A DNA stretch of 64,000 bases from assembly GCA_964611345.1 (NCBI GenBank), contig CAZSYU010000005.1, positions 1 to 64,000 on the forward strand. The letters are read 5' to 3'. Numbering within the stretch: position 1 is the stretch's first letter; the number at the start of each line of letters is the position of its first letter. The stretch comes from JALZVT01 sp964611345. GTDB taxonomy: Bacteria > Pseudomonadota > Gammaproteobacteria > Pseudomonadales > Azotimanducaceae. Below are positions 25,430 to 34,802 of this stretch, one piece after another. The notes under the pieces were generated by a model that searched no databases, had not been told where the DNA came from, and saw nothing but the letters and a program-made list of their open reading frames with translations. The translations under genes were made by a program, and so were the position numbers.

Positions 25430-26902
25430 CTAGCGCAGCTCAAAGGCGCCAGGGGCACCATCAGCTACGCTCTGCAATTGCACCGTAACGCCAAGGTTTT
25501 GCGCAATACGGGCAAGATGTGTTGCGTCTTCGTTCAACAGTCTAGCGATCACCGGTTCACCAGCTTCCACAACAACATCTTGCCGGGGATTGATAAGCGC
25601 ACTGAGCGCGCGCAACACTTCGAAGGCGACCGTTGCCGGGCGCGGCACAAGACCTGAACCTGCACAGACCGCACAAGGCTCGCAGAACTGTCGCGCCAGG
25701 CTTTCTCTGGTGCGTTTGCGGCTAAGTTCAACCAGCCCGAAGTCTGACATCTCAGAGACTCGAATTCGTGCAGGGTCACTCTGGCAACCTGCACGCAACT
25801 CATCCGTAACCGCTACACGGTGCGCCGGCAACTCCATATCGATAAAGTCCACCACAATCAAACCACCAAGATTGCGCAGACGCAGCTGCCGGGGCAGCAC
25901 TGCCGCCGCTTCCAAATTGGTTTGATAAACAGTCTCTTCCAGCGAATCTGCACCGGTAAATCCACCGGTATTCACATCGACCGTGATCATGGCCTCAGTT
26001 TGCTCAATGATGAGATAGCCCCCTGAGGGCAACCCTACCCGGGGTTTGAGTGCCGAACGAATCTGTTGTTCCACGCCGCGAGCCAAAAACAATGGCTCAC
26101 TGGACTCAGCCCGTGACACGATATGCGCAAACTGCGGGAGGGTTGTTGCAATGAACTCGCTAACAGTTGTGTGCAACTGGGCGGAATCCACCTGGATCGA
26201 TGTGGTAGCAGGTCCGACAAGATCTCGCAGCACCCGGATATGGGTAGGCAGGTCCCGAAACAACACATCACCGGCTACAGCCCGCACACGACGGGCTTCG
26301 ACTTCTTGCCAGACAAGTGCAAGCGCAGCCAGGTCTGTCGTCAGGTCTTCCCGACACGCGCCTTCGGCCGCCGTGCGGACAATAAAGCCGTGGCCAACGG
26401 GTAAACACGCGGCGGTCGCGCACTCACGCACCAACTCACGCAGCCGATCACGTTCTAGCGCGTTGACGATGCGCTGCGAAACGCCGATATGCTCGCTATC
26501 CGGGGTCAAGACCAAAAATCGCGATGGCAAGGCAATATTAGTCGTGAGACGCGCACCTTTGCTGGCGATAGGATCCTTGACCACCTGCACCGGCAGCACC
26601 TGGCCTTCATGCACCAGCTGGCGAATATCAGGTGGCTCTACGGTAGCACCCAGTTCGTTCACTCGAACGCGCTCAATATCGCGGGCGTGCAGAAATCCAG
26701 GGCGCTCAAGACCCAGCTCAACGAAGGCAGCCTGCATGCCGGGCAGCACACGAACCACCTTGCCCAGGGCAATCAAACCTACCGCCGACTCGCCGTCGGT
26801 GGGGGTCGCGTGCAATTCCACCAACTGCCCCTGTACCAACACAGCCATGCGGGTTTCAAAGGGATGGGCGGAAATCAGCAGCTGCTCAGAACCTGCGTGC
26901 AT
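25430..26902 (-). CDS. rng: Ribonuclease G
   Basis: 490 residues, RNase E/G family without the long C-terminal scaffold, hence RNase G. An S1 domain (about 35-125) is followed by the catalytic region with the two magnesium-binding aspartates in VDVNTGGFTG and GLIVVDFIDME, and a zinc-link CEPCAVCAGSG that joins dimers. It matures 16S rRNA 5' ends and turns over some mRNAs. Between maf and yhdP, as usual in this phylum. Confidence 0.95.
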   Translation of the reverse strand: MHAGSEQLLISAHPFETRMAVLVQGQLVELHATPTDGESAVGLIALGKVVRVLPGMQAAFVELGLERPGFLHARDIERVRVNELGATVEPPDIRQLVHEGQVLPVQVVKDPIASKGARLTTNIALPSRFLVLTPDSEHIGVSQRIVNALERDRLRELVRECATAACLPVGHGFIVRTAAEGACREDLTTDLAALALVWQEVEARRVRAVAGDVLFRDLPTHIRVLRDLVGPATTSIQVDSAQLHTTVSEFIATTLPQFAHIVSRAESSEPLFLARGVEQQIRSALKPRVGLPSGGYLIIEQTEAMITVDVNTGGFTGADSLEETVYQTNLEAAAVLPRQLRLRNLGGLIVVDFIDMELPAHRVAVTDELRAGCQSDPARIRVSEMSDFGLVELSRKRTRESLARQFCEPCAVCAGSGLVPRPATVAFEVLRALSALINPRQDVVVEAGEPVIARLLNEDATHLARIAQNLGVTVQLQSVADGAPGAFELR

Positions 26903-26957
26903 GGCGTAATTGGGTAGCGCTGTGATAACGGGGCCCTACTCTACCATTTGCCCTTGC

Positions 26958-27578
26958 TCATACCCCGAGGGCGCGCAGTAATAAGCGAGTTTCAACCAGT
27001 GGCAGTCCAATAACATTCGTATAACTTCCGTCAATCTTACTGACATATTCACGGGCAGCCCCTTGAATTCCGTAGCCGCCAGCCTTGTCTCTGGGTTCTC
27101 CAGAGGCCCAGTATCGCCGGGCCTCCTGAACGCTGATTGAACGGAAGCGCACGGCCGTTTGCACACAGACGTCGCCGCGCTGGGGTGCCGCTTTTTTTTG
27201 CCCTGTCTTGAGAGGCCCTGGGCTGGAAGCACCGCTGTCACGGCGCACGCTGACCGCCGTCGCGACCACATGTTGTCGACCGCTCAAGCGCGCAAGCATC
27301 GCGCAACCCTCCGCCTCGTCACGGGGTTTCCCGAGAATCATCCCATCCGCGATGACAATAGTGTCAGCCGTGAGTACCAGGCTATCCCGCGCCGGCGCAA
27401 GTCGGGTGACCACAGCGTCGGCCTTGGCGGCCGCCATGCGTCGCACGTATGGCAACGGAAGCTCAAACGCAGAAGGGGTTTCATCGATGTCCGCAGGCAG
27501 CACGCGGTGGGTGATTCCCAGCGAACTCAACAATTCTGTGCGCCGCGGTGAAGCTGAACCAAGGACAAAATCAATCAT
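26958..27578 (-). CDS. maf: Maf-family nucleoside triphosphate pyrophosphatase (YhdE-like)
   Basis: 206 residues. SASPRR at the N-terminus, DIDETP and TADTIVIADGMILGKP match Maf proteins, which hydrolyse dTTP, UTP or modified nucleotides; position beside rng and mreD supports the YhdE type. Between the ATAVSVRR strand and the VRFRSIS strand there is an insertion of about 18 residues (GASSPGPLKTGQKKAAPQRG) that normal Maf proteins lack. ATG start. Confidence 0.92.
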   Translation of the reverse strand: MIDFVLGSASPRRTELLSSLGITHRVLPADIDETPSAFELPLPYVRRMAAAKADAVVTRLAPARDSLVLTADTIVIADGMILGKPRDEAEGCAMLARLSGRQHVVATAVSVRRDSGASSPGPLKTGQKKAAPQRGDVCVQTAVRFRSISVQEARRYWASGEPRDKAGGYGIQGAAREYVSKIDGSYTNVIGLPLVETRLLLRALGV

Positions 27579-27609
27579 CGAACTGCAATCATCAATTAAC
27601 CACGAGCTC

Positions 27610-28104
27610 TCAACGGACCCGACAGGCGGTCTCCAGATGTTCCAGCAGCACCCGCACCAGTGGCCACATCAGGGCGGACGCAAGCGCAATCACTACAAAG
27701 CCAAACTGCGCGCCCCGTTCAATCAGCAATAGCAGACCGAGCATGCGCACGCCCTCGGCGAGCAACACCATAAAAAACAGCAAAATCGCCTGCTGTAGAG
27801 CCCCAAACATGCGCAGGCGTTCGTAGATCGACCAAGTGATGTAGGTGAACACTGCAAACAGGGCGCCGTTCAGCCCCAGCGGTTCGCCGTACAACACATC
27901 ACAGACAATACCGAGCAGCCATGCCGCAACCAGACCAAAGCGCTGGGGCACCGCCAGCACCCAGAAAAACACGGTTAGCAACACCCAATTTGGCCGCAGC
28001 CAACCCAGCCACTGTGGCCACCACTCGGGCAAGTGCATTACTGCAAATATGAGCGCCACAATCAGCGACAACAGAATCGCCCAGCCACCGTTAGTGGGGT
28101 TCAC
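27610..28104 (-). CDS. mreD: Rod-shape-determining protein MreD
   Basis: 164 residues, almost entirely hydrophobic with about five or six membrane helices. It is part of the elongasome with MreC, MreB, RodA and PBP2. GTG start overlapping the mreC stop (GTGA). Sequence motifs are weak, as usual for MreD (YGEPLGLNGALFAVFTYI is typical), and the call is secured by the mreB-mreC-mreD order. Confidence 0.93.
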   Translation of the reverse strand: MNPTNGGWAILLSLIVALIFAVMHLPEWWPQWLGWLRPNWVLLTVFFWVLAVPQRFGLVAAWLLGIVCDVLYGEPLGLNGALFAVFTYITWSIYERLRMFGALQQAILLFFMVLLAEGVRMLGLLLLIERGAQFGFVVIALASALMWPLVRVLLEHLETACRVR

Positions 28105-29000
28105 AGACCGGCACCCGGATTTGCAACAGTGGCTGTAGAGTTCGCAGGGGTGGGAGCGGGAGCCTCCGTCGGCGCATCAGTTTCGTTCGCAAACAACACA
28201 AGCACATGGCGTGATCGATCGAGCTGCGCACTTGGCCGTGCCTGTACTTGTGCAAACGCCTCCCCGTTGCCTTTCGTAACAGCGCTGACCACGCCCACCG
28301 GATATCCAGACGGAAAGCGTCCGGCAAGGCCGGAACTAACCAGCACGTCGCCCTCGCGAATGTCTGCACTGTCGGGTATGTAGTCGAGCTGTAACAAATC
28401 GAGCTGGCCACTACCAGTCACAATACCGCGCAGGTTATTACGCACCACCTGTACCGGCATGGCATGGGAGACATCGCTAACTAACAGCACACGAGCGCTG
28501 GAGCTGGCAGTCTCCACCACCTGTCCCACCATGCCGTGTTCGTCGATCACTGCCAGACCATCGCGCAGCCCATCCCAGGTGCCTTTGTCGATCATCACCT
28601 GGTGCCGATCAACGCCCGGTAACACACCCACAATCTCGGCCACCAGCACGTCACGACCCAGGCGTTCCCGCGAACCAAGCAGCGCGCGGAGGCGGCCGTT
28701 TTCTTCGCGCACAGCCAGGTACTGCTGGGATGCCTGGGACAGCTCAAGAACCCGCCGCTCCAACACACTGACCCGCGCCTGCAACGCGCCACGCGTTGAG
28801 ATGGTGCTATCAACCCAGTCACTCGACTCCGAGGGTAGATTGGCCAAGAAATAAACAGGGCTCAGAGCACTTGCCACCGACGCACGAAAGCCGTTAAGCC
28901 ACGGCCTCGATAACTCGATGTACATGAGTGACAGCGATGCAACCAACAGGCTAACCAGGAGGTAGCCGGCGCCGGACTGTCTGAGAAATAGTGCTTTCAC
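28101..29000 (-). CDS. mreC: Rod-shape-determining protein MreC
   Basis: 299 residues: short cytoplasmic N-terminus, one membrane helix (YLLVSLLVASLSLMYIEL), a periplasmic coiled coil (about 65-110) and paired beta barrels with GTWDGLRDGLAVIDEHGMVG and DVLVSSGLAGRFPSGYPVG. It activates PBP2 in the elongation complex. The last 30 residues are alanine/proline-rich and poorly conserved. GTG start, 39 bases after mreB. Confidence 0.95.
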   Translation of the reverse strand: MKALFLRQSGAGYLLVSLLVASLSLMYIELSRPWLNGFRASVASALSPVYFLANLPSESSDWVDSTISTRGALQARVSVLERRVLELSQASQQYLAVREENGRLRALLGSRERLGRDVLVAEIVGVLPGVDRHQVMIDKGTWDGLRDGLAVIDEHGMVGQVVETASSSARVLLVSDVSHAMPVQVVRNNLRGIVTGSGQLDLLQLDYIPDSADIREGDVLVSSGLAGRFPSGYPVGVVSAVTKGNGEAFAQVQARPSAQLDRSRHVLVLFANETDAPTEAPAPTPANSTATVANPGAGL

Positions 29001-29039
29001 CCGCGCAGTTTACACTTGCAGCACGCTCGCAGGCAGGCG

Positions 29040-30080
29040 TTACTCAGTAGAAAGCATGTCCGCGTTGCCAGCAGCATCCATCATTTCCAGCGCCTTGCCG
29101 CCACCGCGCGCCACACAGGTCAGCGGATCTTCGGCGATCACCACCGGCAGGCCAGTCTCTTCGGCGAGCAACACGTCAATATCACGCAGCAGCGCGCCAC
29201 CGCCGGTTAGCACCATGCCGGTTTCAGCAATATCAGAGGCAAGTTCTGGAGGGGTTTGTTCCAGCGCACTCTTAACGGCCGCGACAATCATCGCAAGCGG
29301 CTCCTGCAACGCCTCCAGAATCTCATTGGAGGTGAGCACAAAACTGCGCGGTACACCTTCGGCCAGATTGCGCCCACGCACGTCAATTTCGCGAATGTCT
29401 TTCTGCGGATAAGCAGCGCCGATTTCCTGTTTGATTCGCTCTGCTGTCGCTTCACCAACCAGGGCACCCTCGGTGCGCCGCACATAGGCAACAATAGACT
29501 CATCAAAGCGATCACCACCGACGCGAACGGTCTCGGAGTAAACCACGCCATTCAGGGAGATAACGGCAATCTCTGTGGTGCCGCCACCAATGTCGACCAC
29601 CATGGTGCCCACGGCTTCGTGGACCGGCAATCCGGCCCCGATCGCCGCTGCCATTGGCTCTTCGATCAGACGCACATCGCGGGCTCCGGCTGAAAGTGCC
29701 GACTCCCGAATGGCGCGACGCTCAACTTCGGTTGATTTACAGGGCACACACACCAGTACACGTGGGCTGGGTCGGATGAATGCGTTCTCGTGAACTTTGG
29801 CGATGAAGTACTTGAGCATCTTCTCTGTCACCAGAAAATCAGCGATCACGCCATCTTTTAAGGGGCGAATCGCGGTGATGTTACCGGGCGTTCTACCGAG
29901 CATGCGCTTGGCATCGAGCCCCACCGCTGCCACTACTTTCTGGTTACCCTGCTGGCGGATCGCCACCACAGAAGGCTCGTTGAGAACGATACCTTCGTCG
30001 CGAACATAGATAAGTGTGTTAGCGGTGCCGAGATCAATGGAGAGATCCCGAGAAAACAAACCGCGTATATATTTGAACAT
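29040..30080 (-). CDS. mreB: Rod-shape-determining actin homologue MreB
   Basis: 346 residues. Actin-fold ATPase with the phosphate loops DLGTANTLIYV and VVDIGGGTTEIAVI and the adenosine motif VLTGGGALLRD. It polymerises under the membrane and steers peptidoglycan insertion. First gene of mreBCD; a likely promoter lies upstream and the operon continues towards maf, rng and yhdP. Confidence 0.98.
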   Translation of the reverse strand: MFKYIRGLFSRDLSIDLGTANTLIYVRDEGIVLNEPSVVAIRQQGNQKVVAAVGLDAKRMLGRTPGNITAIRPLKDGVIADFLVTEKMLKYFIAKVHENAFIRPSPRVLVCVPCKSTEVERRAIRESALSAGARDVRLIEEPMAAAIGAGLPVHEAVGTMVVDIGGGTTEIAVISLNGVVYSETVRVGGDRFDESIVAYVRRTEGALVGEATAERIKQEIGAAYPQKDIREIDVRGRNLAEGVPRSFVLTSNEILEALQEPLAMIVAAVKSALEQTPPELASDIAETGMVLTGGGALLRDIDVLLAEETGLPVVIAEDPLTCVARGGGKALEMMDAAGNADMLSTE

Positions 30081-30122
30081 TGAGTATTTCGGTGGAGTGC
30101 GGGGGTGATATAAATCCGCGCC

Positions 30123-30151
30123 ACTCTAGCAATGGCCTGTTCCCGGGGCAA
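30123..30151 (-). promoter_or_regulatory. Possible sigma-70 promoter of mreB
   Basis: TTGCCC (complement of 30146-30151) and TAGAGT (complement of 30123-30128) are separated by exactly 17 bases and point at mreB, with transcription expected near 30115, about 35 bases before the ATG. Both boxes match four of six consensus bases. The gatC promoter must share this 143-base region. Confidence 0.4.
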
Positions 30152-30223
30152 CAGCAACGCCATGTTGCCAAGCACGCTTGCCAGCTCCTGTCCCGCCACA
30201 TTCTTTTCCATTACCCTTCTCTC

Positions 30224-30526
30224 ATGAGCGAAATAAACATGGAAAAACTGACCCGGCTCGCCCATTTGCAGCTGTCAAACTCAGAGCAAGTGGCGGCACT
30301 GGCAGACCTCGAAGCAATTGTGGGCATGATCGACGCCTTTAACGCAGCAGACGTTGGCGACACAGCCCCAATGTCCCATCCACTCGACCTACAGGCCCGC
30401 CTGCGCCCAGACGCAGCGACGGCCGAGATCGATCGGGATCGCTATCAGGCCCTGGCCCCCAGCGCGGAGGACGGCCACTACCTGGTGCCCCAGGTGATCG
30501 ACCGCGCATCGAGCGACACCCCGTGA
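30224..30526 (+). CDS. gatC: Aspartyl/glutamyl-tRNA amidotransferase subunit C
   Basis: 100 residues, the small clamp subunit of GatCAB: KLTRLAHLQLSNSE at the start, the LEAIVGMIDAFNAADVGDTA linker and LRPDAAT in the middle. It stabilises the GatA-GatB complex, which amidates misacylated Glu-tRNA(Gln) or Asp-tRNA(Asn). Upstream in-frame codons exist, but the ATG at 30224 gives the standard length. Divergent from mreB and coupled to gatA by a GTGA overlap. Confidence 0.94.
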   Translation: MSEINMEKLTRLAHLQLSNSEQVAALADLEAIVGMIDAFNAADVGDTAPMSHPLDLQARLRPDAATAEIDRDRYQALAPSAEDGHYLVPQVIDRASSDTP

Positions 30527-32028
30527 CGGCGAACATTGCGGGGCCTCTGGCAAGCCTTACTGAACTGAGGAGCGGACTCGCAGCGGGCGATTTTTCGGCG
30601 CGCGAGCTGGCGGATGATTATCTGGCGCGAGTCAACGACACAGCACACCTAAACAGCTTTATTACCTTATGTGCTGAAAGTGCACGGGAAAGTGCGCAAC
30701 TCGCGGACAGCGAGCGAGCCCAGGCCAACCAGGCCCTACACCCACTGCATGGTTTGCCGATTGCGCAGAAGGATATTTTCTGCACGGCAGACATTCGCAC
30801 TTCCTGCGGCTCAAAGATGCTTGCAGACTTTACCGCCCCCTACGACGCCCATGTTGTTGAGCGCTTAAAGGCCGCCGGCACAATCATGCTGGGCAAGTGC
30901 AACATGGATGAGTTCGCGATGGGTTCCTCCAACGAGAACAGTTACTTTGGCGCGGTGTTAAACCCCTGGGACAACACTCGCGTGCCGGGCGGGTCCTCCG
31001 GTGGCTCAGCCGTCGCAGTCGCTGCCGGGCAAACGCCAGTTGCGACCGGCACCGATACCGGCGGTTCCATTCGCCAGCCCGCGTCTTTTTGCGGCATTAC
31101 CGGTATCAAACCAACCTATGGCCGGGTCTCGCGCTACGGCATGGTAGCGTTTGCCTCGTCGCTCGATCAGGGCGGTGTCTTTGCGCGCCGGGCAGATGAT
31201 GCAGCCAAAGTGCTCGCCGCGATGGCAGGCTTTGATGAACGCGATTCGACCAGTGCGCAACAAGACACAAAAGATTTAGCGCGTGTCGCAGCCGAGGGAC
31301 TAAGCGCGCCGACGCGTTCGCTCACGATCGGTTTACCCAAAGAATACTTTAACGATCTCGACCCGGCAGTCGCACAGCTGCTCGACGATGCACGCGAGTC
31401 GCTTGAGGCTCAAGGTCACAAAGTGTTTGATGTCGAGCTGCCCAATACAAAGTTTGCGATTCCGGCGTACTACGTTGTTGCCGGCGCCGAGGCATCCACC
31501 AATCTGTCGCGCTACGATGGGGTCCGCTTTGGACATCGCTGTGACAACCCCAAAGACCTGCAAGACTTGTATACGCGGTCTCGAACCGAGGGCTTTGGTG
31601 CCGAAGTGAAGCGACGCATTTTGACGGGCACCTACGCGTTGTCAGTAGGCTACTACGACGCCTATTACTTGAAGGCACAAAAACTCCGGCGCCTGATTCA
31701 GCAAGATTTTCTAAGCGCATTCGCGGCCGGTGTGGATTTACTTATGGCGCCCGTTACACCAGGCCCTGCATTCGCGCTGGGCAATCTGACCAACGATCCC
31801 GTCAAGATGTATCAACAAGACATCTACACCGTGCCTGCAAGTCTGGCTGGCTTACCCGCTGCCAGCATCCCCTGTGGGTTTGTCGATGGACTGCCTGTGG
31901 GGATGCAACTGATCGCACCACATTTCGAGGAAGTGCAACTGCTTGAGCTGGCGCACCAATACCAAACGCTGAGCGATTGGCATCTCCAACTTCCACCTGA
32001 GAAAGATTCTGCAGGATCAGGCGCATGA
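30523..32028 (+). CDS. gatA: Aspartyl/glutamyl-tRNA amidotransferase subunit A
   Basis: 501 residues, amidase-signature enzyme releasing ammonia from glutamine for the GatB site. The Ser-cisSer-Lys triad is visible: Lys83 in IAQKDIF, Ser158 in GGSSGGSAVAVAAG and Ser182 in TDTGGSIRQPASFCG. GTG start inside the gatC stop; its own stop overlaps gatB. Presence of GatCAB implies at least one of Gln-tRNA or Asn-tRNA is made indirectly in this organism. Confidence 0.97.
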   Translation: MTANIAGPLASLTELRSGLAAGDFSARELADDYLARVNDTAHLNSFITLCAESARESAQLADSERAQANQALHPLHGLPIAQKDIFCTADIRTSCGSKMLADFTAPYDAHVVERLKAAGTIMLGKCNMDEFAMGSSNENSYFGAVLNPWDNTRVPGGSSGGSAVAVAAGQTPVATGTDTGGSIRQPASFCGITGIKPTYGRVSRYGMVAFASSLDQGGVFARRADDAAKVLAAMAGFDERDSTSAQQDTKDLARVAAEGLSAPTRSLTIGLPKEYFNDLDPAVAQLLDDARESLEAQGHKVFDVELPNTKFAIPAYYVVAGAEASTNLSRYDGVRFGHRCDNPKDLQDLYTRSRTEGFGAEVKRRILTGTYALSVGYYDAYYLKAQKLRRLIQQDFLSAFAAGVDLLMAPVTPGPAFALGNLTNDPVKMYQQDIYTVPASLAGLPAASIPCGFVDGLPVGMQLIAPHFEEVQLLELAHQYQTLSDWHLQLPPEKDSAGSGA

Positions 32029-33539
32029 GCAAACAAAACGCAGAGCAACCCGGAGAAGATTTGCACCGCTGGGGGAACTGGGAACCGGTTATCGGGGTTG
32101 AAGTTCATGTTCAGCTAGCCACCAAAAGCAAAATATTCTCGGCCAGCCCAACCGGCTACGGCGCCGCAGCCAACAGCCAGGCGAACGTTATCGACCTGGG
32201 CATGCCGGGTGTTCTGCCGGTGCTCAACGAAGGCGTTGTCCGCATGGCTATCACCTTTGGCCTGGCCATTGGCGCGCAGATTAATCGCCACTCCATATTC
32301 GATCGGAAAAACTACTTTTACCCCGACCTGCCAAAGGGTTATCAGATCAGTCAGTTCGAAGCACCCATTGTTGGGGCCGGCCAACTCACCTTCACGCTGG
32401 ACGACGGCTCTGAGCGCACACTGAACATTACCCGCGCGCACCTCGAAGAAGATGCCGGTAAGTCGGTGCACGATTTGTTTCCTGACGCCAGTGGCATCGA
32501 CTTAAATCGCACGGGTACGCCACTGCTCGAAGTCGTCTCCGAGCCCGAGCTGCGTTCACCCGCCGAGGCCAGCGCTTACTTCAAAGCCTTGCACGGTCTG
32601 GTTAAAAGCCTGCGTATCTGCGATGGCAATCTGAATGAAGGCTCGATGCGTTGCGACGCCAACGTTTCAGTGCGACCACGTGGGCAAACCGAGTTGGGTG
32701 AACGTACTGAAATAAAAAACGTCAACTCGTTTCGCTTTGTAGAACGCGCCATCGAGACAGAAATTGCCCGCCAAATCGAAGTGCTCGAAGGCGGCGGCAG
32801 CATTCGCCGCGAAACCCGACTGTACGATCCAGACCGCGACGAAACTCGGTCGATGCGCGGTAAAGAGCTCTCAGACGACTATCGCTACTTTCCCGATCCC
32901 GATTTGCTGCCCCTGGTGCTCGACGAGGCAATGATCGACGAGCTGCGCAGCCAACTACCCGAGCTGCGTACTGCGAAACGCACCCGCTACATCGCCGAGC
33001 TGGGCCTGTCGGACTACGACGCGGATGTGCTCACTCGCGACCCGGATGTCTCTCAGTACTTCGAAACCGCGGCTGAGCACGCAGGGGACGCAAAGGTGGC
33101 TGCTAACTGGGTAAACGGCGAGGTCGCAGCCGCGCTCAATAGGGCCGACTTGACGGTGGCCGACAGTCCGGTTGACGCCATCACCCTCGGGGCCCTGCTG
33201 CAACGCATCAGCGACGGCACTGTCTCGGGTAAAATCGCCAAGACCCTGTTTGAGGCACTGTGGGACGCACCCGGGCCAAACCCAGACAAGATCGAGACCG
33301 CCCTCACACGCATCGACACGCTGATTGACGAACGCGGGCTAAAACAGGTGAGCGACAGCTCGCAACTGCAAGCACTGGTCGACCAGGTGCTGGCAGACAA
33401 TCCCGACCAGGTGGCTCAGTTCAAGGCGGGCAAAGAAAAGGTGCTGGGCTTCTTTGTGGGTCAGATAATGAAGGCCACCCAGGGCAAGGCGAACCCTGGT
33501 CAGTTGAACCAGCTCCTGCGCGACACCCTGAATTCCTGA
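32025..33539 (+). CDS. gatB: Aspartyl/glutamyl-tRNA amidotransferase subunit B
   Basis: 504 residues. Kinase domain with GVEVHVQL, DRKNYFYPDLPKGYQISQ and EEDAGKSVHD, followed by the YqeY-like helical and tail domains (EKVLGFFVGQIMKATQGKAN) that hold the tRNA. It phosphorylates and then amidates the misacylated aminoacyl end. ATG overlaps the gatA stop by 4 bases. Confidence 0.97.
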   Translation: MSKQNAEQPGEDLHRWGNWEPVIGVEVHVQLATKSKIFSASPTGYGAAANSQANVIDLGMPGVLPVLNEGVVRMAITFGLAIGAQINRHSIFDRKNYFYPDLPKGYQISQFEAPIVGAGQLTFTLDDGSERTLNITRAHLEEDAGKSVHDLFPDASGIDLNRTGTPLLEVVSEPELRSPAEASAYFKALHGLVKSLRICDGNLNEGSMRCDANVSVRPRGQTELGERTEIKNVNSFRFVERAIETEIARQIEVLEGGGSIRRETRLYDPDRDETRSMRGKELSDDYRYFPDPDLLPLVLDEAMIDELRSQLPELRTAKRTRYIAELGLSDYDADVLTRDPDVSQYFETAAEHAGDAKVAANWVNGEVAAALNRADLTVADSPVDAITLGALLQRISDGTVSGKIAKTLFEALWDAPGPNPDKIETALTRIDTLIDERGLKQVSDSSQLQALVDQVLADNPDQVAQFKAGKEKVLGFFVGQIMKATQGKANPGQLNQLLRDTLNS

Positions 33540-33575
33540 CCATTCGCGCGCTCGATGAGAGGCTTGTTGGGCTAA

Positions 33576-33594
33576 CTATCCGCTATAAGGATAG
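33576..33594 (+). other. Small hairpin after gatB
   Basis: CTATCC (33576-33581) and GGATAG (33589-33594) form a 6-pair stem in the 132-base gap between gatB and the next gene. No T run follows, so I do not call it an intrinsic terminator. The rest of the gap shows no clear promoter. Confidence 0.35.
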
Positions 33595-33671
33595 AAACAA
33601 CACAAATTGATACCCACATTGGCCTGTGTAAACTGACCCGCCCGGATTTCAGCCAGATCGAGACCCAGCTT

Positions 33672-34697
33672 ATGACCAAGAGCACCGATGTAGTAATTGT
33701 GGGCGCGGGCCCCTGCGGCCTGTTCCAGGTCTTTGAACTCGGCCTGCTCGGTCTGAAAAGTACGCTCATAGACACGCTACCCACACCTGGCGGCCAGTGC
33801 ACCGAGTTGTATCCCGACAAGCCGATCTACGACATTCCAGCCATCCCTGTGTGCGACGCTCAGGAACTGGTTGAGCGCCTGCGTGAACAGATCGAACCCT
33901 TTGGTCCTGAGTATCTGCTCGACCAGCAGGTCACCACCGTCGAACGCATCAACGACCTAGAATTTCGGGTGCAAACCAGTGCCGGCACCGAACTTACCTG
34001 CAAGGCCGTTGTTATCGCGGGCGGCGTGGGTTCATTCCAGCCCATGCCATTGCGTATCGATGGCGTTGGGGACTATCTCGATCAATCCCTGTTCTATCGC
34101 GTGAAAAATCCATCTGACCACTACGGCAAAGATCTTGTTGTACTGGGTGGCGGGGACTCTGCATTCGACTGGGCCATAGAGCTCGCCCAGCACGCAAAGT
34201 CGCTCAAGCTGATTCACCGCAGCGACAAGTTTCGCGCCGCACCTGCCTCTGTGGCAAAAATGCACGAGCTGATTGCCGCCGGCAAAATGTCCTTTGAGAT
34301 CGGCAACGTGGTCGAACTCACCGGCAGCAACGGAGCACTTAATGCCATCCAGGTGAAAGCCGCAGACGACACTATTAAGCCGGTGGAACTCGACCAGCTA
34401 CTGGTGTTCTTTGGTCTGTCACCCAAGCTCGGCCCTATCGCCGAGTGGGGTATGGAGATGGCGAAGAACCAGATTCCTACCGACACCGAAAAGTTCGAAA
34501 CCAGCGAACCAGGCATCTACGCAGTGGGCGATATCGCCACCTATCCAGGCAAGAAGAAACTCATTTTATCCGGCTTTCACGAAGGGGCGTTGGCCGCCTT
34601 TGCGATCAAGGCCCGGATTGAGCCTGATAAAAAGGTGCATCTGCAATACACCACCACCAGCCCGATCATGCATGAGCGACTGGGAGTAAAAGAGTAG
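33672..34697 (+). CDS. Ferredoxin/flavodoxin--NADP+ reductase, thioredoxin-reductase-like
   Basis: 341 residues. FAD-binding GAGPCGLFQVFELG and TLPTPGGQCTELYP at the N-terminus, a second Rossmann motif VLGGGDSAFDWAIEL for NADPH, and the C-terminal FAD motif GIYAVGDIATYPGKKKLI. There is no CxxC redox pair, so it is not a thioredoxin reductase; this is the YumC-type FNR family that passes electrons between NADPH and ferredoxin. It stands alone between gatB and the DUF35-thiolase genes. ATG start. Confidence 0.88.
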   Translation: MTKSTDVVIVGAGPCGLFQVFELGLLGLKSTLIDTLPTPGGQCTELYPDKPIYDIPAIPVCDAQELVERLREQIEPFGPEYLLDQQVTTVERINDLEFRVQTSAGTELTCKAVVIAGGVGSFQPMPLRIDGVGDYLDQSLFYRVKNPSDHYGKDLVVLGGGDSAFDWAIELAQHAKSLKLIHRSDKFRAAPASVAKMHELIAAGKMSFEIGNVVELTGSNGALNAIQVKAADDTIKPVELDQLLVFFGLSPKLGPIAEWGMEMAKNQIPTDTEKFETSEPGIYAVGDIATYPGKKKLILSGFHEGALAAFAIKARIEPDKKVHLQYTTTSPIMHERLGVKE

Positions 34698-34713
34698 CTA
34701 TCACCCGCTCAAA

Positions 34714-34734
34714 CCGGGGGATTTGAACCCCTGG
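34714..34734 (-). other. tRNA T-arm-like hairpin, no complete tRNA
   Basis: Read on the minus strand, CC-a-GGGG, the loop TTCAAAT and CCCC-c-GG fold into a hairpin that looks exactly like a T arm. The bases before and after do not make a D arm, anticodon arm or acceptor stem, and no CCA follows. It may be a tRNA remnant or a chance hairpin. Confidence 0.35.
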
Positions 34735-34802
34735 CCCTCCTGCGGCTATCCTGAGTTGGTATTTTTCGCTGGCTCTGGCTGCCGGCTGAACAGGAGACAT
34801 CA

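Noticed and set aside
34698..34802. Complete tRNA gene
   Set aside because: Only the T-arm-like hairpin is seen; there is no cloverleaf, anticodon arm or CCA end.
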